Assembly (NCBI RefSeq): GCF_004307995.1
Contig: NZ_SIRE01000009.1
Span: forward strand, 124,001 to 188,000
Source of the DNA: Paenibacillus thalictri
GTDB lineage: Bacteria > Bacillota > Bacilli > Paenibacillales > NBRC-103111
Direction of reading: 5' to 3'
DNA: 64,000 nucleotides
Made by a program: the position numbers and the translations under genes. Position 1 is the first letter of the stretch. Each line of letters begins with the position of its first letter. The notes under the pieces are model-generated. The model was given only the letters and a program-made list of their open reading frames with translations, did not search any database and was not told the origin of the DNA. Of this stretch, positions 53,991 through 61,176 are shown one piece after another.

Positions 53991-54941
53991 CTATGAAAAC
54001 CATCCCTTCCGCCGAAACCACACATACATGCCGACGCCAATCCCAAACATGACGCCCAGCACGAAAAAGTACCCGTATTTCCACGATAGTTCCGGCATAT
54101 TATCGAAATTCATACCGTAAATACCGGCGATAAACGTTAGCGGCATAAAAATCGTCGTAATGACCGTGAGTGTTTTCATAATATTGTTCATCCGGTTGGA
54201 GCTCATCGACATGTGGCCGTCGCGAATATCCGATGTGATCTCGCGATTGGTTTCAATCATCTCGGACAATTTCAACAGGTGGTCGTAAATATCTTTGAAA
54301 TAAACGGCATAATCCTGAATGCCGGCGATTTTTTCCGTATATTGTATGCGGTACAGCAGGTCGCGCATCGGCACGATCGTCCTCCGCAGTTTAAGCAGTT
54401 TCCCCCGTATTTCAAAAACAAGGTTCATCACATCGTCGATTTTGCTGCGTTCATCTTCATCTTCAAGGTCCGCCACTTGGCCTTCCAACGAAAATACGCT
54501 GGGAAAATACTCGTCCACCAGCTTGTCGATAATCGTATAAGCGACAAACAAGTGGTTTTTTTCCGCCATTGTTTTATCGTTCACCAGCTTGCTCCAGGCG
54601 CTGTCCATCTCGCTCAGCACGCTGTTATGATACGTGACGATGTAGTTGGGCCCGATAAACATGTTGACTTCTTCGGCTTTGAGCAGCTTGGGGTTGATCG
54701 CATGCAGCACAAGAAATTGAACGTCGTCATAATGGTCCAACTTCGGCCGCTGCAGCAAATGCAGGCAATCTTCTATGGCCAGAGGGTGAAAATGAAAGCC
54801 ATGCTCCAATAACTGGGTTTCTTCTGCCGTCGGGGCGTTTAAATCGACCCAATACCAAGAAATATCCGACTTCATCAACCGCTCTAAAGGCTCGTTCTGC
54901 AAAAGCATCGAATCATGCGTGACGGCTATAGACCGAATCAT
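53991..54941 (-). CDS. corA: CorA-family magnesium/divalent cation transporter
   Basis: A 316-residue pentameric channel protein. A large cytosolic domain of 250 residues is followed by two membrane helices (VITTIFMPLTFIAGIYGMNF and YFFVLGVMFGIGVGMYVWF) with the signature GMN between them. The C-terminus ends in basic residues RRKGWF. ATG at 54941 is preferred because AGGAGG lies six bases upstream; the frame extends seven residues further. It is on the opposite strand between two riboswitch-controlled units; no magnesium riboswitch is visible in its leader. Confidence 0.93.
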   Translation of the reverse strand: MIRSIAVTHDSMLLQNEPLERLMKSDISWYWVDLNAPTAEETQLLEHGFHFHPLAIEDCLHLLQRPKLDHYDDVQFLVLHAINPKLLKAEEVNMFIGPNYIVTYHNSVLSEMDSAWSKLVNDKTMAEKNHLFVAYTIIDKLVDEYFPSVFSLEGQVADLEDEDERSKIDDVMNLVFEIRGKLLKLRRTIVPMRDLLYRIQYTEKIAGIQDYAVYFKDIYDHLLKLSEMIETNREITSDIRDGHMSMSSNRMNNIMKTLTVITTIFMPLTFIAGIYGMNFDNMPELSWKYGYFFVLGVMFGIGVGMYVWFRRKGWFS

Positions 54942-55230
54942 GGAAAACCTCCTGTCCTGCAAATTCGTCTGTCCATCATGAGCAGGATATCATATAAAGT
55001 AAAACATGAAAAATACGTTCATTTCCAGTGTTGTTTGAAGAAACGGATGTGAAAGCGGATTCAATTGCTGGAATCGTGAATTCTCTCCTATAATGCTGCT
55101 TCAAGCTCGTTATTTTAAAATATTCGCGAGAACCGTAGAAATCATGTGTATGAAAGAGATAATTAGAGGCGGCGGAGTTGTTTCATACTCTTAATTGTCT
55201 CATTTCAGCTAAAAAGGTGCCTGAGTTTTC
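54942..55230. other. Divergent intergenic region between corA and the kdp leader
   Basis: No gene is seen. A possible promoter is TTGCTG (55065-55070) with a consensus TATAAT (55089-55094) and an 18-base spacer on the + strand. The rest carries no repeat or hairpin that I can support. Confidence 0.4.
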
Positions 55231-55259
55231 TTTACAGTCCCATGTGCCGGGTGTAATAT
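55231..55259 (+). promoter_or_regulatory. Promoter of the tandem c-di-AMP riboswitch leader
   Basis: TTTACA (55231-55236), 17 bases, TAATAT (55254-55259), about 40 bases before riboswitch 2. It matches the promoter at 53100 in sequence and spacing. Confidence 0.78.
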
Positions 55260-55295
55260 TCAATTCATGATTTATCACTAATATTTCCAACAATG

Positions 55296-55476
55296 ATCGC
55301 TGAATTTCTTCGTATTTGAAGAAAGCGGGGGAACCAATGGGTTGCGTGGTGCCGGTGTGAGAGCCGGTTATCGCAACATGGGGTGAATCCTGGAGACGGA
55401 GCGCCATGGGCTCTAACTCCGGGTAGGGCGACTCTCACCGCCCGAATCCGACAGCTAACCTCGTAAGCGTGGAAGA
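55296..55476 (+). promoter_or_regulatory. Cyclic-di-AMP riboswitch 2 (first of tandem pair)
   Basis: It shares with riboswitch 1 the stretches ATCGCTGAATTTCTTCGTA, GAAGAAAGCGGGGGAACCAA, GGGGTGAATCC, GGGTAGGGCGACTCTCACCG and CCCGAATCCGACAGCTAACC. It is followed by its own terminator and then by a third riboswitch. Confidence 0.93.
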
Positions 55477-55556
55477 CGAAACAGCCTCTTATATTGTCTT
55501 GTAAGCAGCTGTATTCGTTATGGAGAGGATGATGGAGCTTGTGATCGTATAATCGG

Positions 55557-55585
55557 CCACAGAGCTTGATGCCTCTGTGGTTTTT
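55557..55585 (+). terminator. Terminator of riboswitch 2
   Basis: CCACAGAG (55557-55564) pairs perfectly with CTCTGTGG (55573-55580), followed by TTTTT. Confidence 0.9.
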
Positions 55586-55620
55586 CACTGTCTTTTTTTG
55601 AAAAAGAAATGAAAAGAAAT

Positions 55621-55807
55621 ACGCTGAATTTTTTCCGTTCATGGAAAGAAGCGGGGGAACCAACTAGGACTGAGGGGATCGCATTAATGTGTATCCCTCA
55701 ATCTAACGGGGTGAATCCCGGCTTGTGGTGCGAAGCAATGCGCCACCGCCAGGTAGGGCGGCTCTCTCGCCCGAATCCGACAGCTAACCTCGTAAGCGTA
55801 TAGAGAG
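55621..55807 (+). promoter_or_regulatory. Cyclic-di-AMP riboswitch 3 (second of tandem pair)
   Basis: ACGCTGAATTTTTTCCG, GAAAGAAGCGGGGGAACCAA, GGGGTGAATCCC, GGTAGGGCGGCTCTCTCG and CCCGAATCCGACAGCTAACC are present. The side arms differ from copies 1 and 2. Only 36 bases separate it from the preceding terminator and no promoter is evident there, so it depends on read-through from riboswitch 2. Confidence 0.93.
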
Positions 55808-55853
55808 GCAACGATGGCCGCGATATGGACACAGTGTTTTTTTGTGCCTGGAC

Positions 55854-55900
55854 GAAGCCGCGGGAAAAGCTCTCTCTTTTCCTGGCAGGCTTCTTTTTTG
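55854..55900 (+). terminator. Terminator of riboswitch 3
   Basis: GAAGCC-n3-GGAAAAG pairs with CTTTTCC-n5-GGCTTC and is followed by a run of T, ending 37 bases before the next gene. Confidence 0.85.
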
Positions 55901-55937
55901 TTGCTTCCTCTGCAAGTATTGTAGGAGGGAAACGTAA

Positions 55938-56336
55938 ATGGAACCGGAGTGTATATTAGTTTCTGCGCCGACCAAAGCCGGAGAACGGTTTATCTGTGAG
56001 CTGCTGAACCGGCATTTGCCTGTCGCAGCGATGACCAATAGCAAAGCGGAAGCTATAAGATTAAAAGAGCTTGGTGTTAAAACCATAATCATAGTAGATA
56101 CTATGGATCAACTGGCCTGGAAAAATCCCAAATTTCCAGTCGGGCAAGTGTATTTGTTTGAACGAAGCTTTACGTTATGCTGCCGCTACATTCAAATTTG
56201 CCGGTCATGGACGTCGAAACCGATCTGCGTAGTTACGGATTCGGATCATGCCCGCCTTGTTTATAAAAGTCTTGGGGCGGCATTTGTCGTTCATTCGCGC
56301 AGCGAAGACGTCTCGTTCCTAATTCCGAAGGGGTAG
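55938..56336 (+). CDS. Unknown Rossmann-like protein, first gene of the kdp unit
   Basis: A 132-residue soluble protein. The first 60 residues read like a small nucleotide-binding fold of NmrA flavour (ILVSAPTKAGERFICELLNR, then AIRLKELGVKTIIIVDTMDQ), but the glycine-rich loop is SAPTKAGER, not GxxGxxG. The second half (QVYLFERSFTLCCRYIQICR) has no motif I know. TAGGAGGG precedes the ATG. Placed between the tandem riboswitches and kdpF, it is expected to be made when c-di-AMP is low, together with the potassium pump. A regulatory role is possible; nothing in the sequence defines it. Confidence 0.72.
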   Translation: MEPECILVSAPTKAGERFICELLNRHLPVAAMTNSKAEAIRLKELGVKTIIIVDTMDQLAWKNPKFPVGQVYLFERSFTLCCRYIQICRSWTSKPICVVTDSDHARLVYKSLGAAFVVHSRSEDVSFLIPKG

Positions 56337-56345
56337 ACGCTTATG

Positions 56346-56363
56346 TCCGTAGGCGACTACGGA
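56346..56363 (+). other. GNRA-type hairpin between cistrons
   Basis: TCCGTAG-GCGA-CTACGGA forms a perfect 7-bp stem with a GCGA tetraloop, eight bases after the preceding stop. No T run follows, so it is more likely an mRNA stability or processing element than a terminator. Confidence 0.45.
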
Positions 56364-56425
56364 ACAGTCGCTAGTTCCGCCATTTTGCAGGATAGATTCA
56401 TATTTTAAGTGAAGCGGAGGTTGTT

Positions 56426-56539
56426 ATGATGCTAGATCTCTGCATGATCATCATGCTTGCAGTAACTTATGTACTGTTCGTCCTATTTATGTCATGGTGC
56501 GGTTCTGTTATCGAGGAATCGGGAGGAGAACGGAAATGA
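56426..56539 (+). CDS. Small single-span membrane peptide upstream of kdpF
   Basis: A 37-residue peptide with one hydrophobic helix (MIIMLAVTYVLFVLFMSW) and a short polar tail ending EESGGERK. GCGGAGG lies five bases before the ATG at 56426 (a second ATG follows at once at 56429). Its stop overlaps the kdpF start (ATGA), so the two are translationally coupled. I recall that other kdp operons carry a comparable one-helix peptide with a C-terminal Cys/acidic patch ahead of kdpF, but I could not check. It may be an extra pump subunit or assembly aid. Confidence 0.65.
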   Translation: MMLDLCMIIMLAVTYVLFVLFMSWCGSVIEESGGERK

Positions 56540-56613
56540 TCGTAGTCTATTTGTTTACGGCATTTATTTTTATTTATTTGGTGTACGCCTTGATACATCC
56601 CGAAAAGTTTTAA
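56536..56613 (+). CDS. kdpF: KdpF, small subunit of the potassium-transporting ATPase
   Basis: A 25-residue single-helix peptide, MIVVYLFTAFIFIYLVYAL followed by IHPEKF. The L-V-Y-A-L-x-x-P-E-x-F ending is the KdpF signature. It stabilises the KdpABC complex in the membrane. It begins inside the preceding small gene, with GGGAGGAGA as ribosome site, and lies 82 bases before kdpA. Too short for standard gene calling. Confidence 0.9.
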   Translation: MIVVYLFTAFIFIYLVYALIHPEKF

Positions 56614-56654
56614 ACGTCGGTTGTTTTAAACGTCCGGTTGTTTTAAGTGGTCGG
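56607..56654 (+). repeat. Tandem repeat of 16-17 bases between kdpF and kdpA
   Basis: GTTTTAAACGTCGGTT (56607), GTTTTAAACGTCCGGTT (56623) and a decayed GTTTTAAGTGGTCGG (56640) stand in tandem, starting in the last codons of kdpF. Replication slippage is a likely origin; a function is not evident. Confidence 0.7.
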
Positions 56655-56695
56655 CCGTGTTACTTATCTAAAAGTATGTAGGAGGTTACCCCGGC

Positions 56696-58375
56696 ATGGG
56701 CATATTGCAGATCGTGATTGTGATTGCAGTGTTGACGCTGCTTGTCAAACCGTTAGGCACTTATTTGTACAACGTTTTTTCCAATGAGCCTAACCGTACG
56801 GATAAATGGTTCTCATTTTTGGAACGGCCGATTTTTTCCTTAATCGGATTAAAGAAACGGCAAGGGATGACGTGGAAGACGTACGCGCTCAGCTTTATGA
56901 TCACGAATATCGTGCTTGTGGCCGTCAGTTATCTCATTTTGAGGCTGCAGAAGGTGCTGCCGCTGAATCCGAACGGCACGGATAATATGGAAGAGACACT
57001 GTCGTTTAATACGGTAATCAGCTTTATGACCAATACGAACCTGCAGCATTACAGCGGCGAGTCGGGGCTCAGTTACTTCGCGCAAATGGCCGTCATTATG
57101 ATGATGATGTTTACGTCTGCGGCTACAGGATTTTCCGTGGCCATTGCATTTATTCGTGGATTGACTACTAAGGGTCGGACGATCGGCAACTTTTTTGAAG
57201 ACTTCGTCAAAGCGCACACGCGGGTGTTTATCCCGTTTGCTATCGTCATCACACTGCTGCTGGTTGCATTAAACGTTCCTCAGACGCTGCAGCCGACCGT
57301 AACAGCAACAACGTTGGAGGGTGTGGAGCAGCACATTGCGATTGGTCCCGTCGCTTCGCTGGAATCGATTAAGCATCTGGGCACGAATGGAGGCGGATTT
57401 TTCGGCGCCAACTCGGCTCACCCGTTTGAAAATCCGAATCCGCTGACGAATGTGATCGAAATGTTATCGATGTGGATGTTATCGGCGGCTCTGCCTTACA
57501 CGTACGGCTTGTTCGCCAAAAACCGAAAACAGGGCTGGGTCATATTCGGCTCGATGATGATCCTGTTTGTCGTGTTCCTTTCACTGGTATACTCGGCAGA
57601 ATCGGCCGGCAACCCGGTCATGAACCGCCTGGGTATCGATGCTTCCGGAGGCAGCATGGAGGGCAAAGAGGTCCGTTTCGGCATCGCGCAATCCGCGCTG
57701 TTTACAACTGTGACAACTGCAGCAACGACAGGTTCGGTCAACAATATGCACGATACGCTGACACCGCTTGGCGGGATCACGCCGCTTGCTCTAATGATGC
57801 TGAACTGCGTATTCGGGGGAAAAGGCGTCGGACTGGTTAATATGCTCATGTACGCGATATTGGCCGTATTCTTGTCCGGACTGATGGTGGGCCGCACGCC
57901 GGAATTCCTCGGCAGAAAAATCGAAGCCCGCGAGATGAAGCTGATCGTCGTAGCGATACTGGCCCATCCGTTTATTATCTTGGCGCCAACGGCGATTGCT
58001 TTGGTAACCGATCTGGGGACGGCGGCCATTACGAATCCGGGCTTTCATGGGATTTCCCAAGTGCTCTACGAATATACGTCGTCCGCAGCGAATAACGGTT
58101 CCGGTTTTGAAGGACTTAGCGACAATACGCCATTCTGGAACATTTCAACAGGTCTGGTCATGCTGTTTGGCAGATATATCTCGATGGTGGCGATGCTCGC
58201 CGTTGCCGGATCTTTGCTGCGGAAACAGTGGGTACCAGAGACGATCGGCACGTTCCGTACGGATAACGGTCTGTTTACCGGTATATTGGTCGGTACCGTG
58301 CTGATTATCGGCGCGCTGACGTTTTTGCCGGCCATCGTGTTGGGCCCGGTTGCCGAGTATTTAACGATTCGTTAA
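56696..58375 (+). CDS. kdpA: Potassium-transporting ATPase subunit KdpA
   Basis: A 559-residue membrane protein with about ten helices that forms the potassium channel-like part of the high-affinity KdpFABC pump. Selectivity-filter-type loops are visible, such as TNTNLQHYSGESGLSYF, LGTNGGGFFGANSAHPFENP, TTAATTGSVNNMHDTLTPLG and ANNGSGFEGL. Length is normal. TAGGAGG precedes the ATG. Expression is set by the tandem c-di-AMP riboswitches upstream, a logical control because c-di-AMP signals high potassium in Firmicutes. Confidence 0.98.
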   Translation: MGILQIVIVIAVLTLLVKPLGTYLYNVFSNEPNRTDKWFSFLERPIFSLIGLKKRQGMTWKTYALSFMITNIVLVAVSYLILRLQKVLPLNPNGTDNMEETLSFNTVISFMTNTNLQHYSGESGLSYFAQMAVIMMMMFTSAATGFSVAIAFIRGLTTKGRTIGNFFEDFVKAHTRVFIPFAIVITLLLVALNVPQTLQPTVTATTLEGVEQHIAIGPVASLESIKHLGTNGGGFFGANSAHPFENPNPLTNVIEMLSMWMLSAALPYTYGLFAKNRKQGWVIFGSMMILFVVFLSLVYSAESAGNPVMNRLGIDASGGSMEGKEVRFGIAQSALFTTVTTAATTGSVNNMHDTLTPLGGITPLALMMLNCVFGGKGVGLVNMLMYAILAVFLSGLMVGRTPEFLGRKIEAREMKLIVVAILAHPFIILAPTAIALVTDLGTAAITNPGFHGISQVLYEYTSSAANNGSGFEGLSDNTPFWNISTGLVMLFGRYISMVAMLAVAGSLLRKQWVPETIGTFRTDNGLFTGILVGTVLIIGALTFLPAIVLGPVAEYLTIR

Positions 58376-58393
58376 CGGATGAGGTGAATGAGG

Positions 58394-60424
58394 ATGAATT
58401 CGAATAGAAAAAGTATGCTGACCGGTCCAATTGTAAAAAATGCGCTGAAGGACAGTTTTATCAAGCTGAATCCGGTTACGATGATGAAAAATCCGGTCAT
58501 GTTTGTCGTAGAGGCCGGTACGGCGGTGGTGCTGCTGATGACGGTGCTGCCCGGATATTTCGGGACACAGGAGCAGATCGGGTTTAATTTTACGGTATTT
58601 GTGATTTTGCTGCTAACCTTATTGTTCGCCAATTTTGCCGAAGCGCTTGCTGAAGGGCGTGGCAAAGCGCAGGCCGATTCGTTGAAAAAGACGAAAAAAG
58701 AAATTACCGCCAATTTATTGGTTAACGGTACAATCAAGCAGATTCCATCCACGGATTTGCGCAAAGGCGATATTGTCATCGTAGCCCAAGGGGAAATGAT
58801 TCCCGGCGACGGCGAAGTGATTGAAGGGCTTGCCTCGGTCGACGAGTCGGCCATTACGGGTGAATCCGCTCCCGTCATTAAAGAGGCGGGCGGCGATTTC
58901 AGTTCGGTGACGGGAGGAACACGTGTCGTCAGCGACCGGATCCAAATCCGCATTACCAGCGATCCGGGAGAGTCGTTTATCGACCGGATGATTTCTCTAG
59001 TAGAAGGGGCGAAGCGGCAGAAAACGCCAAACGAAATCGCATTGAACACGCTGCTGACCAGTTTGACCTTAATCTTTCTGATCGTTGTTGTCACTCTTGC
59101 GCCGCTTGCGCGTTTTCTGGAAATCAATCTCGAAATTCCCGTTCTGATCGCCTTGCTCGTATGTTTGATTCCGACCACGATCGGCGGTCTGCTCTCGGCT
59201 ATCGGTATCGCCGGTATGGACAGGGTCACGCAGTTCAATGTGCTGGCGATGTCCGGTAAAGCGGTGGAAGCGGCGGGCGACATTAATACGATGATCTTGG
59301 ATAAAACGGGTACCATTACGTTCGGTAACCGGATGGCAAGCCGGTTTATCCCGGTTGGCGGGGAACAAGAAGCGGAGCTGGCCGCATGGGCTGCCGTCAG
59401 CTCCGTCAAGGACGAAACGCCGGAAGGCCGTTCGGTGCTTGAGCTGTTGAAAAAACAGGGTATGACATATCCCGAATCATTGGGAGATAACGGGACATTT
59501 ATTGAATTTAAAGCGGAAACCCGAATGAGCGGCTTTGATTTGGCGGACGGCCGGAAAGTGCGCAAAGGCGCCGTGGACGCCGTCAAAAAATGGGTGGAGG
59601 CGGCGGGTGGAACGGTGCCGGGCGATTTGGACGACAAGGGCAACACTATTGCCAAAGAAGGCGGGACGCCGCTTGCCGTCGCCGTGGACGGCCGGATTTT
59701 CGGCCTGATTTATTTAAAGGATACGGTGAAACCCGGCATGCGGGAGCGGTTTGAGCAGCTGAGAAGCATGGGGATCAAGACGGTGATGTGTACCGGCGAT
59801 AACCCGCTGACCGCCGCAACTATCGCACGTGAGGCCGGAGTGGACGATTTTATAGCGGAAAGCAAACCCGAAGATAAAATCGCCGTAATCCGCAAGGAGC
59901 AGAACGAAGGCAAACTCGTAGCGATGACCGGCGACGGCACCAATGACGCTCCGGCCTTGGCGCAAGCCGACGTGGGACTTGCGATGAACAGCGGAACGAT
60001 AGCCGCCAAGGAAGCGGCGAATATGGTCGATCTTGATTCCGACCCGTCCAAAATCATTGAAGTCGTAGCCATCGGCAAACAGCTGCTGATGACCCGCGGC
60101 GCATTGACCACGTTCAGCATTGCCAATGACGTCGCCAAATATTTTGCCATTATACCAGCTATGTTTACACTGGCCATCCCGCAAATGGAGGCGCTCAACG
60201 TGATGCGGCTTGGCTCGCCGATGTCGGCTATTTTATCGGCATTAATTTTTAATGCCATTATTATTCCGATCCTCATCCCGCTGGCGATGAAAGGTGTCGC
60301 CTACAAACCGATGAGTTCGACACGGCTGCTTAGCCGCAATATCTTCGTTTATGGATTGGGCGGCGTGGTTGTTCCTTTTGTCGGGATCAAAATCATCGAT
60401 CTGATTGTTCATACGTGGATATAA
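58394..60424 (+). CDS. kdpB: Potassium-transporting ATPase subunit KdpB (P-type ATPase)
   Basis: A 676-residue P-type ATPase that drives potassium uptake. The phosphorylated Asp303 is in [13 protein letters not shown], the actuator loop is [16 protein letters not shown], and [20 protein letters not shown] forms the hinge. Membrane segments flank these domains. ATG at 58394 (seven bases after GAGGTG) is preferred over 58388. It lies 18 bases after kdpA. Confidence 0.98.
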   Translation: MNSNRKSMLTGPIVKNALKDSFIKLNPVTMMKNPVMFVVEAGTAVVLLMTVLPGYFGTQEQIGFNFTVFVILLLTLLFANFAEALAEGRGKAQADSLKKTKKEITANLLVNGTIKQIPSTDLRKGDIVIVAQGEMIPGDGEVIEGLASVDESAITGESAPVIKEAGGDFSSVTGGTRVVSDRIQIRITSDPGESFIDRMISLVEGAKRQKTPNEIALNTLLTSLTLIFLIVVVTLAPLARFLEINLEIPVLIALLVCLIPTTIGGLLSAIGIAGMDRVTQFNVLAMSGKAVEAAGDINTMILDKTGTITFGNRMASRFIPVGGEQEAELAAWAAVSSVKDETPEGRSVLELLKKQGMTYPESLGDNGTFIEFKAETRMSGFDLADGRKVRKGAVDAVKKWVEAAGGTVPGDLDDKGNTIAKEGGTPLAVAVDGRIFGLIYLKDTVKPGMRERFEQLRSMGIKTVMCTGDNPLTAATIAREAGVDDFIAESKPEDKIAVIRKEQNEGKLVAMTGDGTNDAPALAQADVGLAMNSGTIAAKEAANMVDLDSDPSKIIEVVAIGKQLLMTRGALTTFSIANDVAKYFAIIPAMFTLAIPQMEALNVMRLGSPMSAILSALIFNAIIIPILIPLAMKGVAYKPMSSTRLLSRNIFVYGLGGVVVPFVGIKIIDLIVHTWI

Positions 60425-60462
60425 AAAGAACATCGCATATAAATAGAGAGGAATGAAAAAGG

Positions 60463-61071
60463 ATGAGCACAACGGTTCATGACGAACAGGAAACGGCTGC
60501 TTTCTCGATAGGTACGGCGATTCGGGTCAGTCTCGTATTTATAGTCATTTGCGGGATCATATATCCCTTGGTGTGCACGGGGATTGCGCAGTTAACGATG
60601 CCGGGCAGGGCAAATGGCAGTCTTATCGCCAATGCGAAAGGCGAGGTGATCGGTTCCGAGCTGATTGGTCAAAAGTTCGACGATCCGAAGTATTTTCAAG
60701 GACGGGTATCCAGTATCGCTTACAAAGCAGACGCCTCCGGTTCGAACAACTACGCGCCGTCCAATCCCGATATGCTGAAGCGGACGGAAGCATCGATCGA
60801 GGAATGGAAAACAAACAATCCCGACGTGCCGGTCGGCAAGCTGCCGATCGCGCTTATTACGAATTCGGGGTCCGGGCTTGATCCGCATATCACTCCCGAA
60901 TCAGCGGCGGTGCAGATCCCGAGAATCAGCAAGCTGACGGGCATTTCCGCCGATCAGCTGACTAAGTTGGTAGGGGATCATACGGAAGGACGCGATTTGG
61001 GGATATTCGGGGAACCGCGGGTGAACGTGTTGAAGCTGAATCTTGCCTTAAATGATCTGCTGCGTAAATAA
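60463..61071 (+). CDS. kdpC: Potassium-transporting ATPase subunit KdpC
   Basis: A 202-residue single-span protein of the pump. The N-terminal helix ([20 protein letters not shown]) and motif [18 protein letters not shown] are typical, as are [12 protein letters not shown] and [13 protein letters not shown]. It stabilises ATP binding in KdpB. It follows kdpB by 38 bases and precedes the KdpD-like gene by 105. Confidence 0.97.
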   Translation: MSTTVHDEQETAAFSIGTAIRVSLVFIVICGIIYPLVCTGIAQLTMPGRANGSLIANAKGEVIGSELIGQKFDDPKYFQGRVSSIAYKADASGSNNYAPSNPDMLKRTEASIEEWKTNNPDVPVGKLPIALITNSGSGLDPHITPESAAVQIPRISKLTGISADQLTKLVGDHTEGRDLGIFGEPRVNVLKLNLALNDLLRK

Positions 61072-61176
61072 GCAGGGCGCGCGGGAAGGGCTTGGAAACG
61101 GCCGGAGGTTCGCTGCGTTAAGCGCCGTTACGTGGGGAGCTGCGCTAATGAGGAGCGGGACTGGGAGGGGACAATG

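Noticed and set aside
56344..56409. 21-codon open frame between the Rossmann-like gene and the small membrane peptide
   Set aside because: It has no ribosome site and coincides with a hairpin; not supported as a gene.
58372..59655. Long minus-strand open frame (427 codons) opposite kdpB
   Set aside because: It is antisense to a certain gene, Ser/Thr-rich and without a ribosome site or domain; it is a shadow of kdpB codon usage.
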